Shown piece after piece: positions 1 through 8,009 of a stretch of 17,260 nucleotides of DNA (positions are counted from its first letter, which is position 1; every line of letters begins with the position of its first letter). Origin of the DNA: an uncultured Bacteroidales bacterium (lineage in GTDB: Bacteria > Bacteroidota > Bacteroidia > Bacteroidales > Lentimicrobiaceae); NCBI GenBank assembly GCA_937894795.1, contig CALCQV010000094.1, positions 1-17,260 on the forward strand, written 5' to 3'. A program made the translations under genes and the position numbers. Under the pieces are notes generated by a model. The model was given only the letters and a program-made list of their open reading frames with translations, was not told the DNA's origin and made no database searches.

Positions 1-2765
1 CATACATCAACCTTGTGAGTGATGTTACAACAAACAGTACAGAATGTGATAATGAATATACAAGAGTACGCACCTGGAACTTCACGGATGATTGTGGAAA
101 TACCAGTACTGACTTTACCCAAACAATCAGCATAGTTGATAATACTGCTCCGGCATGGACCATTACTCCAACTGATCTTACCGTTGAATGTGATGGCGAA
201 GGCAATACAGAAGCCCTGAATGACTGGTTAACCGGATATGAGGGAATAGACAACTGTGGTGTTGTTTCTATTACCAATAACTTTACCGGTCTGAGCGATC
301 TTTGCGGATCAACAGGAAGTGCTACTGTTACGTTCTCAATCTCTGATGAGTGTGGCAATACTACTAACGCAGTTGCTACCTTTACTATTGTTGACACTCA
401 GGCCCCTGAAATCAATGCTCCTGCAAACATATTTGCCGACAATGATCCGGGTCTCTGCGGTGCTCAGGTTACTGTTCCTGTCCCAGTTGCTGATGATAAC
501 TGTGGTACTGTTACCATTACCAACAACATTACCGGTACCAACAATGCAAGCGGTTTCTACGAAGTTGGCAGTACTACCATTATCTGGACTGCTGTTGATG
601 AGTGTGGTAATACATCAACTGACCAAACTGTTGTTACTGTTGAGGATACTGAAGATCCGCATATCATCTGTCCGCAGCATATTACTGTAGTGGCTGATCC
701 CGGTGTTTGTGAAGCATTCATTGAAGTTCCCCAGCCTATTGTAAGTGATAACTGCGAAATCCGTGAAGTAACCAACACCTTTAACCATACTGACGATGCA
801 ACAGGTATCTATCCTGTTGGTACAACCGTGGTTTGGTGGACAGTGGTTGATGAAAGCGGAAATACCGACAACTGCTTCATGAACGTAACAGTTATAGATG
901 AAGAGGATCCTACTATCATTTGTCCTGAGGATATCACGGTAAATACTGATCCCGGTGTATGTGAAGCACAGGTTAATGTGCCATTGCCTGAAGCCGCTGA
1001 TAATTGCACCATCAATACCCTGGTAAATGACTTTAACGGTACCGGCGATGCAAGTGGTATCTATCCGGTTGGAACAACCATCGTTACATGGACTGTTACT
1101 GATATGAGCGGCAATACTGCCACCTGCTCAATGACAGTTACTGTAATTGACAATGAACTGCCAACAATTATTTGTCCTGAGAATATTGTAGTGAATACAG
1201 ATCCCGGTGTTTGTGGTGCCAATGTAACCGTACCACAGCCTGAATTACACGACAATTGCGATATCAACACATTGTCAAATGATTTCAATAACACTTCAAA
1301 CGCTTCAGGTTTCTACCCAACAGGAATTACTGAAGTAGTATGGACGGTAACTGATATTCATGGCAATTCAGCCACCTGTACCATGACAGTTACTGTAACC
1401 GACAATGAAGCACCTTCAATTATTTGTCCTACAGATATTGCTCAGAATACCGATGAAGGTGTTTGCGGCGCCAATGTAACCGTTCCTTTACCTGAAGCAA
1501 TTGACAACTGTGGTATCCACTCTGTAGTAAATGACTTCACAGGTACCAATGATGCATCAGGCTTCTATCAAACAGGCGTTACTGTAGTAACCTGGACTGT
1601 TACTGACATCCACGGACTAACAGCAACATGTGAAAGCACAGTAACTGTAACTGACAATGAATTGCCGGTGATTATTTGTCCTAATGATATTGAAATAGCC
1701 GCTGATCAGACATGTCAGGTTACACTTGAAATCCCTGTTCCTGAAACCTCTGATAACTGTGGTGTTGAGAACTTTATCAATGACTTTACAGGAACTGCCA
1801 ATGCAAGTGGAATCTACCCCGTAGGAATTACTGTGGTTACCTGGACAGTTACTGACATAAACGGAAATACTACAACCTGCGCCATCACGGTTCATGTTAC
1901 CGCTCCTCCTTTTGCTGTTGATGATTATGCAACAACTGAAGTTGGCACACCTGTTACTATCCCCGTACTGGTTAATGATACCGACTGCAACAATGACATT
2001 GTTCCATCAACTGTAATCAACATTACTAATCCTGCCAATGGATCAGTAATGGTTGATCCTGCAACCGGCGAGTTTATCTATACTCCTAATGCAGGCTTCA
2101 CAGGAACTGACTTCTTTGAATATAGGGTTTGTGATGCTGAAGGATTGTGTGACGAAGCTACTGTTACCATCACCATTGAAGATACAGGTGTTGATAAGCT
2201 GATAGCTGTGGATGATGAATATTCAATGGAAGAAAATACCGTTCTTGAGATTACAAACCTTGAAAACGATACCTACGTTCCATATACCCCGGTAATTACA
2301 GTGCTTGTGCCGCCAACACATGGTACCCTGGTAATAAATAGTGACATGACCGCTACTTACACCCCTGATACCGATTATGATGGTACCGATGAGTATACAT
2401 ACATACTCTCAGACCTTAACAACGGCGCAACACCTGACACGGCTGTAACTACAATCACCATTGTACCGGCTCCGGCCCGTGATACCCTGATCATTTACAA
2501 TGTTATCACTCCCGACAATGACGGACGCAATGACAAATGGATTATTGACGGCATTGAAGAGTACGGTGACAATGAAGTGCTGCTATTCAACCGCTGGGGC
2601 GATCAGATACGTCAGTTCGACAGATATGACAACAACACGGTTGTATGGGACGGTACCAACAAATCAGGCGATAAATTACCTGCTGCTACCTACTATTACA
2701 TAATCCGGTTACGCTCTATCGAAAAGGTTTATACCGGTTGGGTCATTATCCATTCTAAGAAATAA
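1..2765 (+). CDS. HYR-repeat surface adhesin with type B T9SS sorting domain (5'-partial)
   Basis: This is a large secreted, probably cell-surface protein of the SprB-like adhesin type. The reading frame is open to the left edge, so the GTG at 15 is not a credible start and the N-terminus lies outside the window. Residues below count from that GTG. A diverged Ig-like unit spans about 42-126. Six HYR repeats follow at 127-629. Two cadherin-like/tandem-95-type Ig domains, each opening with AVDD, lie at about 633-722 and 729-818. The last 90 residues (about 826-916) carry ITPDNDGRND, LFNRWGDQI and a WDGTNKSGD block, the signature of the gliding-motility-associated (type B) C-terminal domain that directs T9SS export. 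It lies 53 bp before a PorP/SprF gene, the usual partner of type B cargo. The family is confident. The ligand, and any role in motility or attachment, cannot be read from this. Confidence 0.93.
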   Translation, partial: YINLVSDVTTNSTECDNEYTRVRTWNFTDDCGNTSTDFTQTISIVDNTAPAWTITPTDLTVECDGEGNTEALNDWLTGYEGIDNCGVVSITNNFTGLSDLCGSTGSATVTFSISDECGNTTNAVATFTIVDTQAPEINAPANIFADNDPGLCGAQVTVPVPVADDNCGTVTITNNITGTNNASGFYEVGSTTIIWTAVDECGNTSTDQTVVTVEDTEDPHIICPQHITVVADPGVCEAFIEVPQPIVSDNCEIREVTNTFNHTDDATGIYPVGTTVVWWTVVDESGNTDNCFMNVTVIDEEDPTIICPEDITVNTDPGVCEAQVNVPLPEAADNCTINTLVNDFNGTGDASGIYPVGTTIVTWTVTDMSGNTATCSMTVTVIDNELPTIICPENIVVNTDPGVCGANVTVPQPELHDNCDINTLSNDFNNTSNASGFYPTGITEVVWTVTDIHGNSATCTMTVTVTDNEAPSIICPTDIAQNTDEGVCGANVTVPLPEAIDNCGIHSVVNDFTGTNDASGFYQTGVTVVTWTVTDIHGLTATCESTVTVTDNELPVIICPNDIEIAADQTCQVTLEIPVPETSDNCGVENFINDFTGTANASGIYPVGITVVTWTVTDINGNTTTCAITVHVTAPPFAVDDYATTEVGTPVTIPVLVNDTDCNNDIVPSTVINITNPANGSVMVDPATGEFIYTPNAGFTGTDFFEYRVCDAEGLCDEATVTITIEDTGVDKLIAVDDEYSMEENTVLEITNLENDTYVPYTPVITVLVPPTHGTLVINSDMTATYTPDTDYDGTDEYTYILSDLNNGATPDTAVTTITIVPAPARDTLIIYNVITPDNDGRNDKWIIDGIEEYGDNEVLLFNRWGDQIRQFDRYDNNTVVWDGTNKSGDKLPAATYYYIIRLRSIEKVYTGWVIIHSKK
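393..1901 (+). repeat. Six tandem HYR-domain repeats, 252-bp period
   Basis: Units begin at the D-x-x-x-P motif at 393, 645, 897, 1149, 1401 and 1653, which are exactly 252 bp (84 codons) apart; the last unit is 83 codons. Each unit has the order ICP, DPGVC, DNC, a G-[IF]-Y-x-x-G turn, a W-T-V-x-D strand and a final C before the next unit. The repeats have diverged at the DNA level, so this is old domain duplication and not a recent expansion. The spacing is directly counted. The HYR family name comes from motif recognition. Confidence 0.9.
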
Positions 2766-2818
2766 ACCGTAAGATGGGAAAACTTGAATTAAAATTGATC
2801 ACGTTAAACAGAAGTAAA

Positions 2819-3763
2819 ATGAAAAAAATAGCTCTAATATTCAGTCTGACATTGATGACATATTGTGGCTTCGCTCAGAGGGATGCATTATACAGTCAAT
2901 TCATGTTTAACAGGTTAATAATTAACCCGGCATACTCAGGTAGCCGTGATGCCATGACGTTAACACTGTTGAACAGATACCAATGGGTTGGTTTTGATGG
3001 AGCACCTCGAACATTAACCTTTAGTGCCCATTCACCTCTTCGTAATGAAAAGGTTGCCCTGGGTATGTATGCCTATGCCGACATGAATGGTCCTTTTACC
3101 GATGTTGGATTTATGGCTAACTATGCTTATCGTGTTAGGGTATACAATGGTACACTGTCATTAGGGTTACAGGCAGGCTTCAATCAGGTGAATGTTGACT
3201 GGGATGAGCTGAACTTCCGTGATCTTGACGACCCCTTGTACTTGGAGCGCCCCGACAATAAACTCCAGCCTGATGCTAACTTTGGTGTGTACTACTATAC
3301 AAATAAGTACTACCTGGGAGTGTCATCAAAACAGCTTTTTGAAACCCAATATGGTAAAGTTGAAGCTGTTGAAGGTAAAAGTACCTATAGTAAGCTGGCC
3401 CGCCATTTCTATGGTATTGCAGGAGCCGCTATCCCATTCAGCTCAAAGGTTGTCTTCAGGCCCGGCGTAATGGTGAAATATACCGACAATGCTCCATTGA
3501 ACTATGACCTTAATGCCAGCTTCCTGTTTAATGATATCATCTGGTTGGGTGCTTCATACCGTACTAATATCAATGCCATTACCACCAAAAATGCTGTGGT
3601 GTTTATGGTTGAACTGAACCTTACCAAGAACTGGCGGATTGGTTATTCTTATGATGCTTACCTGAGTGAAATAAGGTTGCATAATGACGGCTCACATGAA
3701 ATCATGATTGGTTACGATATGAATTTATTTAAACCTCGTACACTAACACCAAGGTATTTCTAA
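2819..3763 (+). CDS. PorP/SprF family type IX secretion outer-membrane protein
   Basis: This is a 314-residue protein of the PorP/SprF family. These are outer-membrane beta-barrel proteins that work with the type IX secretion system, and SprF-type members are needed for export of type B cargo such as SprB. The N-terminus is a signal peptide (MKKIALIF...) ending at about residue 20 in FAQ. The mature start, with DALYSQFMFN and INPAYSGSRD followed by RYQWVGFDGAP, is the hallmark of the family. The rest is alternating aromatic/polar beta strands. An upstream ATG at 2774 is in frame, but it would put 15 charged residues before the signal peptide, so the ATG at 2819 is preferred. It sits between its likely cargo and a PorE-like gene on the same strand. 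PorP and SprF cannot be told apart by sequence alone; context favours an SprF-type role. Confidence 0.93.
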   Translation: MKKIALIFSLTLMTYCGFAQRDALYSQFMFNRLIINPAYSGSRDAMTLTLLNRYQWVGFDGAPRTLTFSAHSPLRNEKVALGMYAYADMNGPFTDVGFMANYAYRVRVYNGTLSLGLQAGFNQVNVDWDELNFRDLDDPLYLERPDNKLQPDANFGVYYYTNKYYLGVSSKQLFETQYGKVEAVEGKSTYSKLARHFYGIAGAAIPFSSKVVFRPGVMVKYTDNAPLNYDLNASFLFNDIIWLGASYRTNINAITTKNAVVFMVELNLTKNWRIGYSYDAYLSEIRLHNDGSHEIMIGYDMNLFKPRTLTPRYF

Positions 3764-3809
3764 TGAGTAATGTCATCTTTTTAAATAATGTTGTTAAAAA
3801 ATCAGTGAA

Positions 3810-5843
3810 ATGAAAAGCAGATACTTATTAATAGCCTTAGTGCTGACATTAATAATCAGCAGTTGTGCCCCTATAAAGAGAGCTGAACGGCTGTACAAGG
3901 GACTCGAATTTTCTAAGGCTGTTCCTGTTTATGAAAAAATTGCAGCCTCTGAAAATAAACACTCAGTTAAAGCATATGAGCGCCTTGGTGATATAAACAG
4001 ACTTTCCAGCCATTTTGAGCAATCTGCTGCTGCTTATAAGAAAGCTATTGAACTCGATGGTGTAAATCCTGAAGTCTATCTGAATTTTGGACAGGTCCTC
4101 CGCAGTCTTGGCAAATATGGCGAGGCTATTGAACAGTTTGACCATTATTTGAAACTTAATCCCTCAGATAACCGCGCAACGCTTTATGCCGACTATTGCA
4201 GGCAGATCATCAACAGGAGAAATATAACGGAGTTCTATGAAATTGCCAATGCCAAGGCTCTGAATACTGCCTTTTCAGAATTTTCTCCTGTAATTGTTGA
4301 TGACAAGGTTATATTCACTTCCGATAGAAGTTCAAGTACAGGTGACAGAAAATACGGATGGACCGGCAACTATTATCTTGACCTGTATAAAGCTGGCTTG
4401 CCGAATCCCGCAGAGCCTGAAAAAGCTGTAGATCCCGCACCCGACTTGTATTCCAATGACCTTAATATGGCTTTCCATGATGGCCCCGCTTCCTTCAGCC
4501 CCGATAATAAAACTATTTACTTTACAAGGGTGTTCAGAAAAGCTGGCGAAGTGGATACTTCACGCTATTATACCAACAAACTGAAGATCTTTACATCAAA
4601 GTATGATGGCAACAAATGGTTGAATCCTGAACCATTTTACCTTAATAGTGAAGATTATTCCGTGGGACATCCTGCCATAAGTCCTGATGGCAATACTTTG
4701 TATTTTGTCTCTGATATGCCGGGTGGCATAGGAGGAACAGATATTTATACCGTTGACCTTGTTGACGGCAAATGGAGCAATCTAAAAAATGCAGGTGCTG
4801 AAATCAATACATTCGGAAATGAAATGTTCCCGTTTATTGATCAGAATGGAACCCTGTATTTCTCATCCGATGGTTTGCCCGGACTGGGTAGTCTTGATGT
4901 ACTCAAATCATCATTCAATGATGGCAAATGGGCAAAACCTGAAAACATGAAAGAGCCTATCAACTCTTCAGCTGACGATTTTGGCTTCTTTAAAGGCAAG
5001 TCAGGCCAGGTGCTGTTTAGCAGCAATAGGCTTGGGGGCCAGGGCGGCGATGACATCTATATGGCATCCCTGATCAAGTATGCTGATTCTGTTGTCGTTA
5101 CCGGACTTGTTAAAGATCGCCAGAATGGTGAAGTGCTATCCAATGCAACTGTTCTTTTATGGAACCAGAACTCCGATGAGGTACTGGTGCTGAAAACCAA
5201 TTCTGCCGGTGAATATACTGCTACGCTGAAACCTAATAACAATTATATATTCAAGGCAGTTAAAAAAGGCTTTACTACCGATTGCCTGACGCTGAAAGTA
5301 CCTGAATATACACGGAAAACTACTTTCCAGAATCGTGACCTTCTGTTGGTTAAGCTTAAAGTAAATGAAATCTTCCGACTTGAAAAAGTGTATTACGACT
5401 TTGACAAATGGAACATCCGTCCGGATGCAGCCGTTGAATTGAACAAAGTTGCCGATTTCCTGAACCAAAATCCTTCAGTAAATGTTGAACTTGGATCACA
5501 TACTGACAGCCGAGGCACAGATGCCTATAATGTTCGTCTTGCTGACCGCCGCGCTGAATCAGCTGTGAAATATATCATTGAGAAGGGTATTGCCAAGAGC
5601 AGGATAACTGCAAAAGGATATGGTGAAACCCAACTTGTAAACAAGTGTAAGGATAACGTGGAATGTACTGAGGAAGAACACCAGGACAATAGACGTACCG
5701 AAATTAAAATTACAGGATTGGCCTTTGATGATAAGAGCGAAAATGTGGAACCTATTGAAGCATTTAAAAATGGACAGATAATTAAAGTGACCGATCTTAA
5801 GAAAGATTTCTTTCTCAATTGTTCAGAAGAGAAAGGACTCTGA
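3810..5843 (+). CDS. porE: PorE-like lipoprotein: TPR, PD40 beta-propeller, CarboxypepD-reg-like and OmpA domains
   Basis: This 677-residue lipoprotein has a lipobox at ISSC (Cys19). TPR helices span about 22-125 (for example YLNFGQVLRSLGKYGEAIEQF split over 90-110). PD40/WD40-like propeller blades span about 155-420, with repeated FSPDNKTIYF, ISPDGNTLYF and GGTDIY-type motifs. A carboxypeptidase-regulatory-like fold lies at about 428-500. An OmpA-like peptidoglycan-binding domain lies at about 520-637, with YYDFDKWNIRP, HTDSRG (Asp566) and RLADRRAESAV (Arg581), the residues expected to hold diaminopimelate. This order matches PorE (PG1058) of Porphyromonas gingivalis, which links the T9SS PorP complex to peptidoglycan. 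The SCAPIKR sequence after the Cys has no acidic export signal, which fits a periplasm-facing lipoprotein. It starts 46 bp after the PorP/SprF stop. A paralogous OmpA/PD40 protein dedicated to this cassette, separate from the core porE, is possible. Confidence 0.85.
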   Translation: MKSRYLLIALVLTLIISSCAPIKRAERLYKGLEFSKAVPVYEKIAASENKHSVKAYERLGDINRLSSHFEQSAAAYKKAIELDGVNPEVYLNFGQVLRSLGKYGEAIEQFDHYLKLNPSDNRATLYADYCRQIINRRNITEFYEIANAKALNTAFSEFSPVIVDDKVIFTSDRSSSTGDRKYGWTGNYYLDLYKAGLPNPAEPEKAVDPAPDLYSNDLNMAFHDGPASFSPDNKTIYFTRVFRKAGEVDTSRYYTNKLKIFTSKYDGNKWLNPEPFYLNSEDYSVGHPAISPDGNTLYFVSDMPGGIGGTDIYTVDLVDGKWSNLKNAGAEINTFGNEMFPFIDQNGTLYFSSDGLPGLGSLDVLKSSFNDGKWAKPENMKEPINSSADDFGFFKGKSGQVLFSSNRLGGQGGDDIYMASLIKYADSVVVTGLVKDRQNGEVLSNATVLLWNQNSDEVLVLKTNSAGEYTATLKPNNNYIFKAVKKGFTTDCLTLKVPEYTRKTTFQNRDLLLVKLKVNEIFRLEKVYYDFDKWNIRPDAAVELNKVADFLNQNPSVNVELGSHTDSRGTDAYNVRLADRRAESAVKYIIEKGIAKSRITAKGYGETQLVNKCKDNVECTEEEHQDNRRTEIKITGLAFDDKSENVEPIEAFKNGQIIKVTDLKKDFFLNCSEEKGL

Positions 5844-5885
5844 TTTTTTTCTATTGCCCCCTTTTTCCTTTTAATACGTTTCCCT

Positions 5886-5920
5886 GGGAAGCCTTCTGCA
5901 AAGAGGGCTTCCCTCTTTTT
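5886..5920 (+). terminator. Rho-independent terminator after the adhesin/T9SS cassette
   Basis: A perfect 8-bp stem pairs GGGAAGCC (5886-5893) with GGCTTCCC (5906-5913) across a 12-nt loop, followed by TCTTTTT. It lies 42 bp after the PorE-like stop codon and would end that transcript. Confidence 0.85.
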
Positions 5921-6002
5921 ATGCCTATGCCCCTCACTTTGATGCTATCAGTTTGAAAATTATCAACCTTTACATGGGTATAAGTAGGGATTCATTTGTC
6001 TC

Positions 6003-6100
6003 AACTCCAGTACAACTCCAGTATAACTCCAGTATAACTCCAGCTATGTCATTGTTTTACCGGAGATGAACTGGAGCTGAACTGGACCTGAACTGGAGTT
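6003..6100. repeat. Inverted array of 11-bp units forming a long imperfect hairpin
   Basis: The left arm is four head-to-tail units of AACTCCAGTAY form (6003-6013, 6014-6024, 6025-6035, 6036-6046). The right arm is four units in opposite orientation, GAACTGGAGNT form (6057-6067, 6068-6078, 6079-6089, 6090-6100). The arms face each other in register across a 10-nt loop (6047-6056). Unit-by-unit pairing from the base is 10/11, 7/11, 8/11 and 7/11, or 32 of 44 positions. There is no U-tract, so it is not a standard terminator. It lies between the terminator and the next promoter. Function unknown. Confidence 0.85.
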
Positions 6101-6186
6101 AACAAAAAGAAAGGGTTAATTTTAATGAGTATCGTCTGCTGCAGATGAAGGTATATGGTAGGATACATTCGTTATAATTAAATTTC

Positions 6187-6194
6187 TATATTTG
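6187..6194 (+). promoter_or_regulatory. Probable -7 element (TATATTTG) for the ArsC-like/fumC pair
   Basis: TATATTTG matches the Bacteroidota -7 consensus TAnnTTTG and lies 62 bp before the ATG at 6257. No clear TTTG -33 element is seen 19-21 bp upstream, so this is a moderate call. Confidence 0.5.
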
Positions 6195-6256
6195 TATTCC
6201 GGCTTCACGGAAATTTCAATTATCACTTTAATAAAAGTATTGTCTGTTATTCATCT

Positions 6257-6607
6257 ATGAACCTCACTTTTTATCATTATCCGAAATGCAAGAAATCAAG
6301 AGCCGCACTTGAGTATGTGCGTAAACTGGGTATTGAGCCTTTAGTGGTTAATTATATTGAGGATGGTATAAGTATTGAGAAGCTAAAAGAGTTGTTCAGG
6401 CTGCTGCAGTTGTCGCCCTCTGACATGGTGCGTAAGCAGGAAGAATTTTACAGGGAAAATTATAAGAATAAGGAAATATCAGATGAGGAGTGGATCAGGA
6501 TTTTGTCGGAGTATCCGAAACTACTCCGTCGCCCCATTGTTGTAAAGGACAATCAAGCAGTGGTTGCTGATCCTCCTCAAATAGCAAGTCAAATTATTAA
6601 CGGTTAG
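6257..6607 (+). CDS. ArsC/Spx-family thioredoxin-fold protein with a single cysteine
   Basis: This small cytoplasmic protein of 116 residues has the ArsC/Spx/YffB fold. The N-terminal motif HYPKCKKSR puts Cys11 at the start of the first helix, where ArsC has its catalytic Cys. Near the C-terminus LLRRPIVV (Arg92-Pro93) is the conserved cis-proline segment of the family, followed by VADPPQ. It has one cysteine only, with CKKS in place of Spx-type CxxC, and no second redox Cys. Length is typical of the family. True arsenate reductases of this class use one Cys plus glutathione or glutaredoxin. Without ars-operon neighbours, arsenate reduction cannot be assumed, and a general redox or unknown role is equally likely. 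It lies 10 bp before fumC on the same strand, so the two are probably co-transcribed. Confidence 0.85.
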   Translation: MNLTFYHYPKCKKSRAALEYVRKLGIEPLVVNYIEDGISIEKLKELFRLLQLSPSDMVRKQEEFYRENYKNKEISDEEWIRILSEYPKLLRRPIVVKDNQAVVADPPQIASQIING

Positions 6608-6617
6608 AAATAGGAAT

Positions 6618-8000
6618 ATGAAGACAAGAACAGAACATGATACAATGGGCAACATAGAGGTGCCTGCTGATAAATATTGGGGCGCTCAAACCCAGAGATC
6701 ATTGGATAATTTTAAAATTGGTGATGGTAAAATGCCTATTGAGATAATCAGGGCATTTGCTATTTTGAAGAAAGCTGCTGCTTTGACCAATAATGAACTC
6801 GGTGTCCTCTCAACGGAGAAAGCTGAACTGATCAGTAAGGCTTGTGATGAGATTCTGGCAGGTAAACTTGATGATCAGTTCCCGCTTGTTGTATGGCAAA
6901 CGGGCTCAGGCACGCAATCAAACATGAACGTGAATGAAGTGATTTCCAATAGATGTCATGTTTTGAGCGGTGGCGTACTCGGTGAAGGTAAAAGTCCTGT
7001 TCATCCAAATGATGATGTCAATAAATCGCAATCGTCAAATGATACCTTCCCAACGGCAATGTCTATTGCAGCCTATAAAATGCTCATGGAAACCACTTTG
7101 CCGGGGGCTGAGGTGCTTAAAGATACCCTGATGAAAAAGGCATCGGCATTCAATGATATTGTTAAGATTGGAAGGACACACCTGATGGATGCTACCCCAC
7201 TGACCCTGGGACAGGAGTTTTCAGGTTATGTGGCTCAGATGGAGCATGGTATCAAGGCAATCAAAAACACTTTACCGCATCTAGGTGAGCTGGCTCTTGG
7301 TGGTACCGCTGTGGGTACGGGTATAAATACGCCTAAGGGTTATTCAGAACTCGTGGCTAAAAAGATTGCTGAATTGACCGGTTTCCCGTTTGTTACCGCA
7401 CCTAACAAATTTGAATCACTGGCTGCACACGATGCTTTTGTTGAATCATCAGGTGCCTTGAAAACACTTGCCGTTGGTTTGATGAAGATTGCCAATGATA
7501 CCCGGCTGCTTGCTTCGGGTCCGCGTTCAGGTATTGGTGAAATCATCCTTCCGGCAAATGAACCGGGTTCTTCCATTATGCCGGGTAAGGTAAATCCTAC
7601 GCAAAATGAAGCACTATCAATGGTATGTGCACAGGTAATTGGTTGTGATGCTGCCATTACTGTTGGTGCTACACACGGTCATTTCCAGCTTAATGTATTC
7701 AAGCCGGTTATAATTTTCAATTTCCTGATGGCTGCTCGTTTATTGGGCGATGCCTGTGTTTCCTTCAATAATAACTGCGCTGTTGGTATTGAAGCAAACC
7801 TGCCGGTAATAAAGAAGAATCTTGAAAACTCACTCATGCTGGTTACTGCCCTGAATACTCATATTGGTTATGAGAATGCTGCCAAGATTGCCAAAAAAGC
7901 ACATGCTGAAGGAACAACATTGCGACAGGCTGCCATTGAACTGGGCTTGGTTACCGATGAGCAGTTTGATGAGTGGGTTGATCCGGCTAAGATGATTTAA
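6618..8000 (+). CDS. fumC: Class II fumarate hydratase (fumarase C)
   Basis: This is a cytoplasmic TCA-cycle enzyme that interconverts fumarate and L-malate, iron-independent and normally a homotetramer. At 460 residues it has full family length. Visible motifs are TGSGTQSNMNVNEV (95-108), SSNDTFPTAM (139-148), GRTHLMDATP with His188, and the signature GSSIMPGKVNP (317-327) with Ser318 in the flexible catalytic loop. His188 and Ser318 fall at the same numbers as in E. coli FumC. THLMDATP separates it from argininosuccinate lyase and adenylosuccinate lyase; aspartase is the nearest alternative but fits less well. It begins 10 bp after the ArsC-like gene and converges on the glycosyltransferase gene, whose stop codon is only 9 bp away. 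No strong terminator is visible between them. Confidence 0.95.
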   Translation: MKTRTEHDTMGNIEVPADKYWGAQTQRSLDNFKIGDGKMPIEIIRAFAILKKAAALTNNELGVLSTEKAELISKACDEILAGKLDDQFPLVVWQTGSGTQSNMNVNEVISNRCHVLSGGVLGEGKSPVHPNDDVNKSQSSNDTFPTAMSIAAYKMLMETTLPGAEVLKDTLMKKASAFNDIVKIGRTHLMDATPLTLGQEFSGYVAQMEHGIKAIKNTLPHLGELALGGTAVGTGINTPKGYSELVAKKIAELTGFPFVTAPNKFESLAAHDAFVESSGALKTLAVGLMKIANDTRLLASGPRSGIGEIILPANEPGSSIMPGKVNPTQNEALSMVCAQVIGCDAAITVGATHGHFQLNVFKPVIIFNFLMAARLLGDACVSFNNNCAVGIEANLPVIKKNLENSLMLVTALNTHIGYENAAKIAKKAHAEGTTLRQAAIELGLVTDEQFDEWVDPAKMI

Positions 8001-8009
8001 CAGTTTATC

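Noticed and set aside
557..1294. Series of antisense frames at regular spacing in the HYR region
   Set aside because: They recur with the 252-bp period because the coding repeats do, and their low-complexity Ser/Val/Thr content is what the reverse of Thr/Val-rich HYR codons gives.
2774..2818. Upstream in-frame ATG as start of the PorP/SprF gene
   Set aside because: It would add 15 residues with several charges before an otherwise standard signal peptide, and the ATG at 2819 gives the usual family N-terminus.
6003..6100. Possible CRISPR-like array
   Set aside because: Units are only 11 bp and directly adjacent with no spacers, and the second half is inverted. No cas gene is near.
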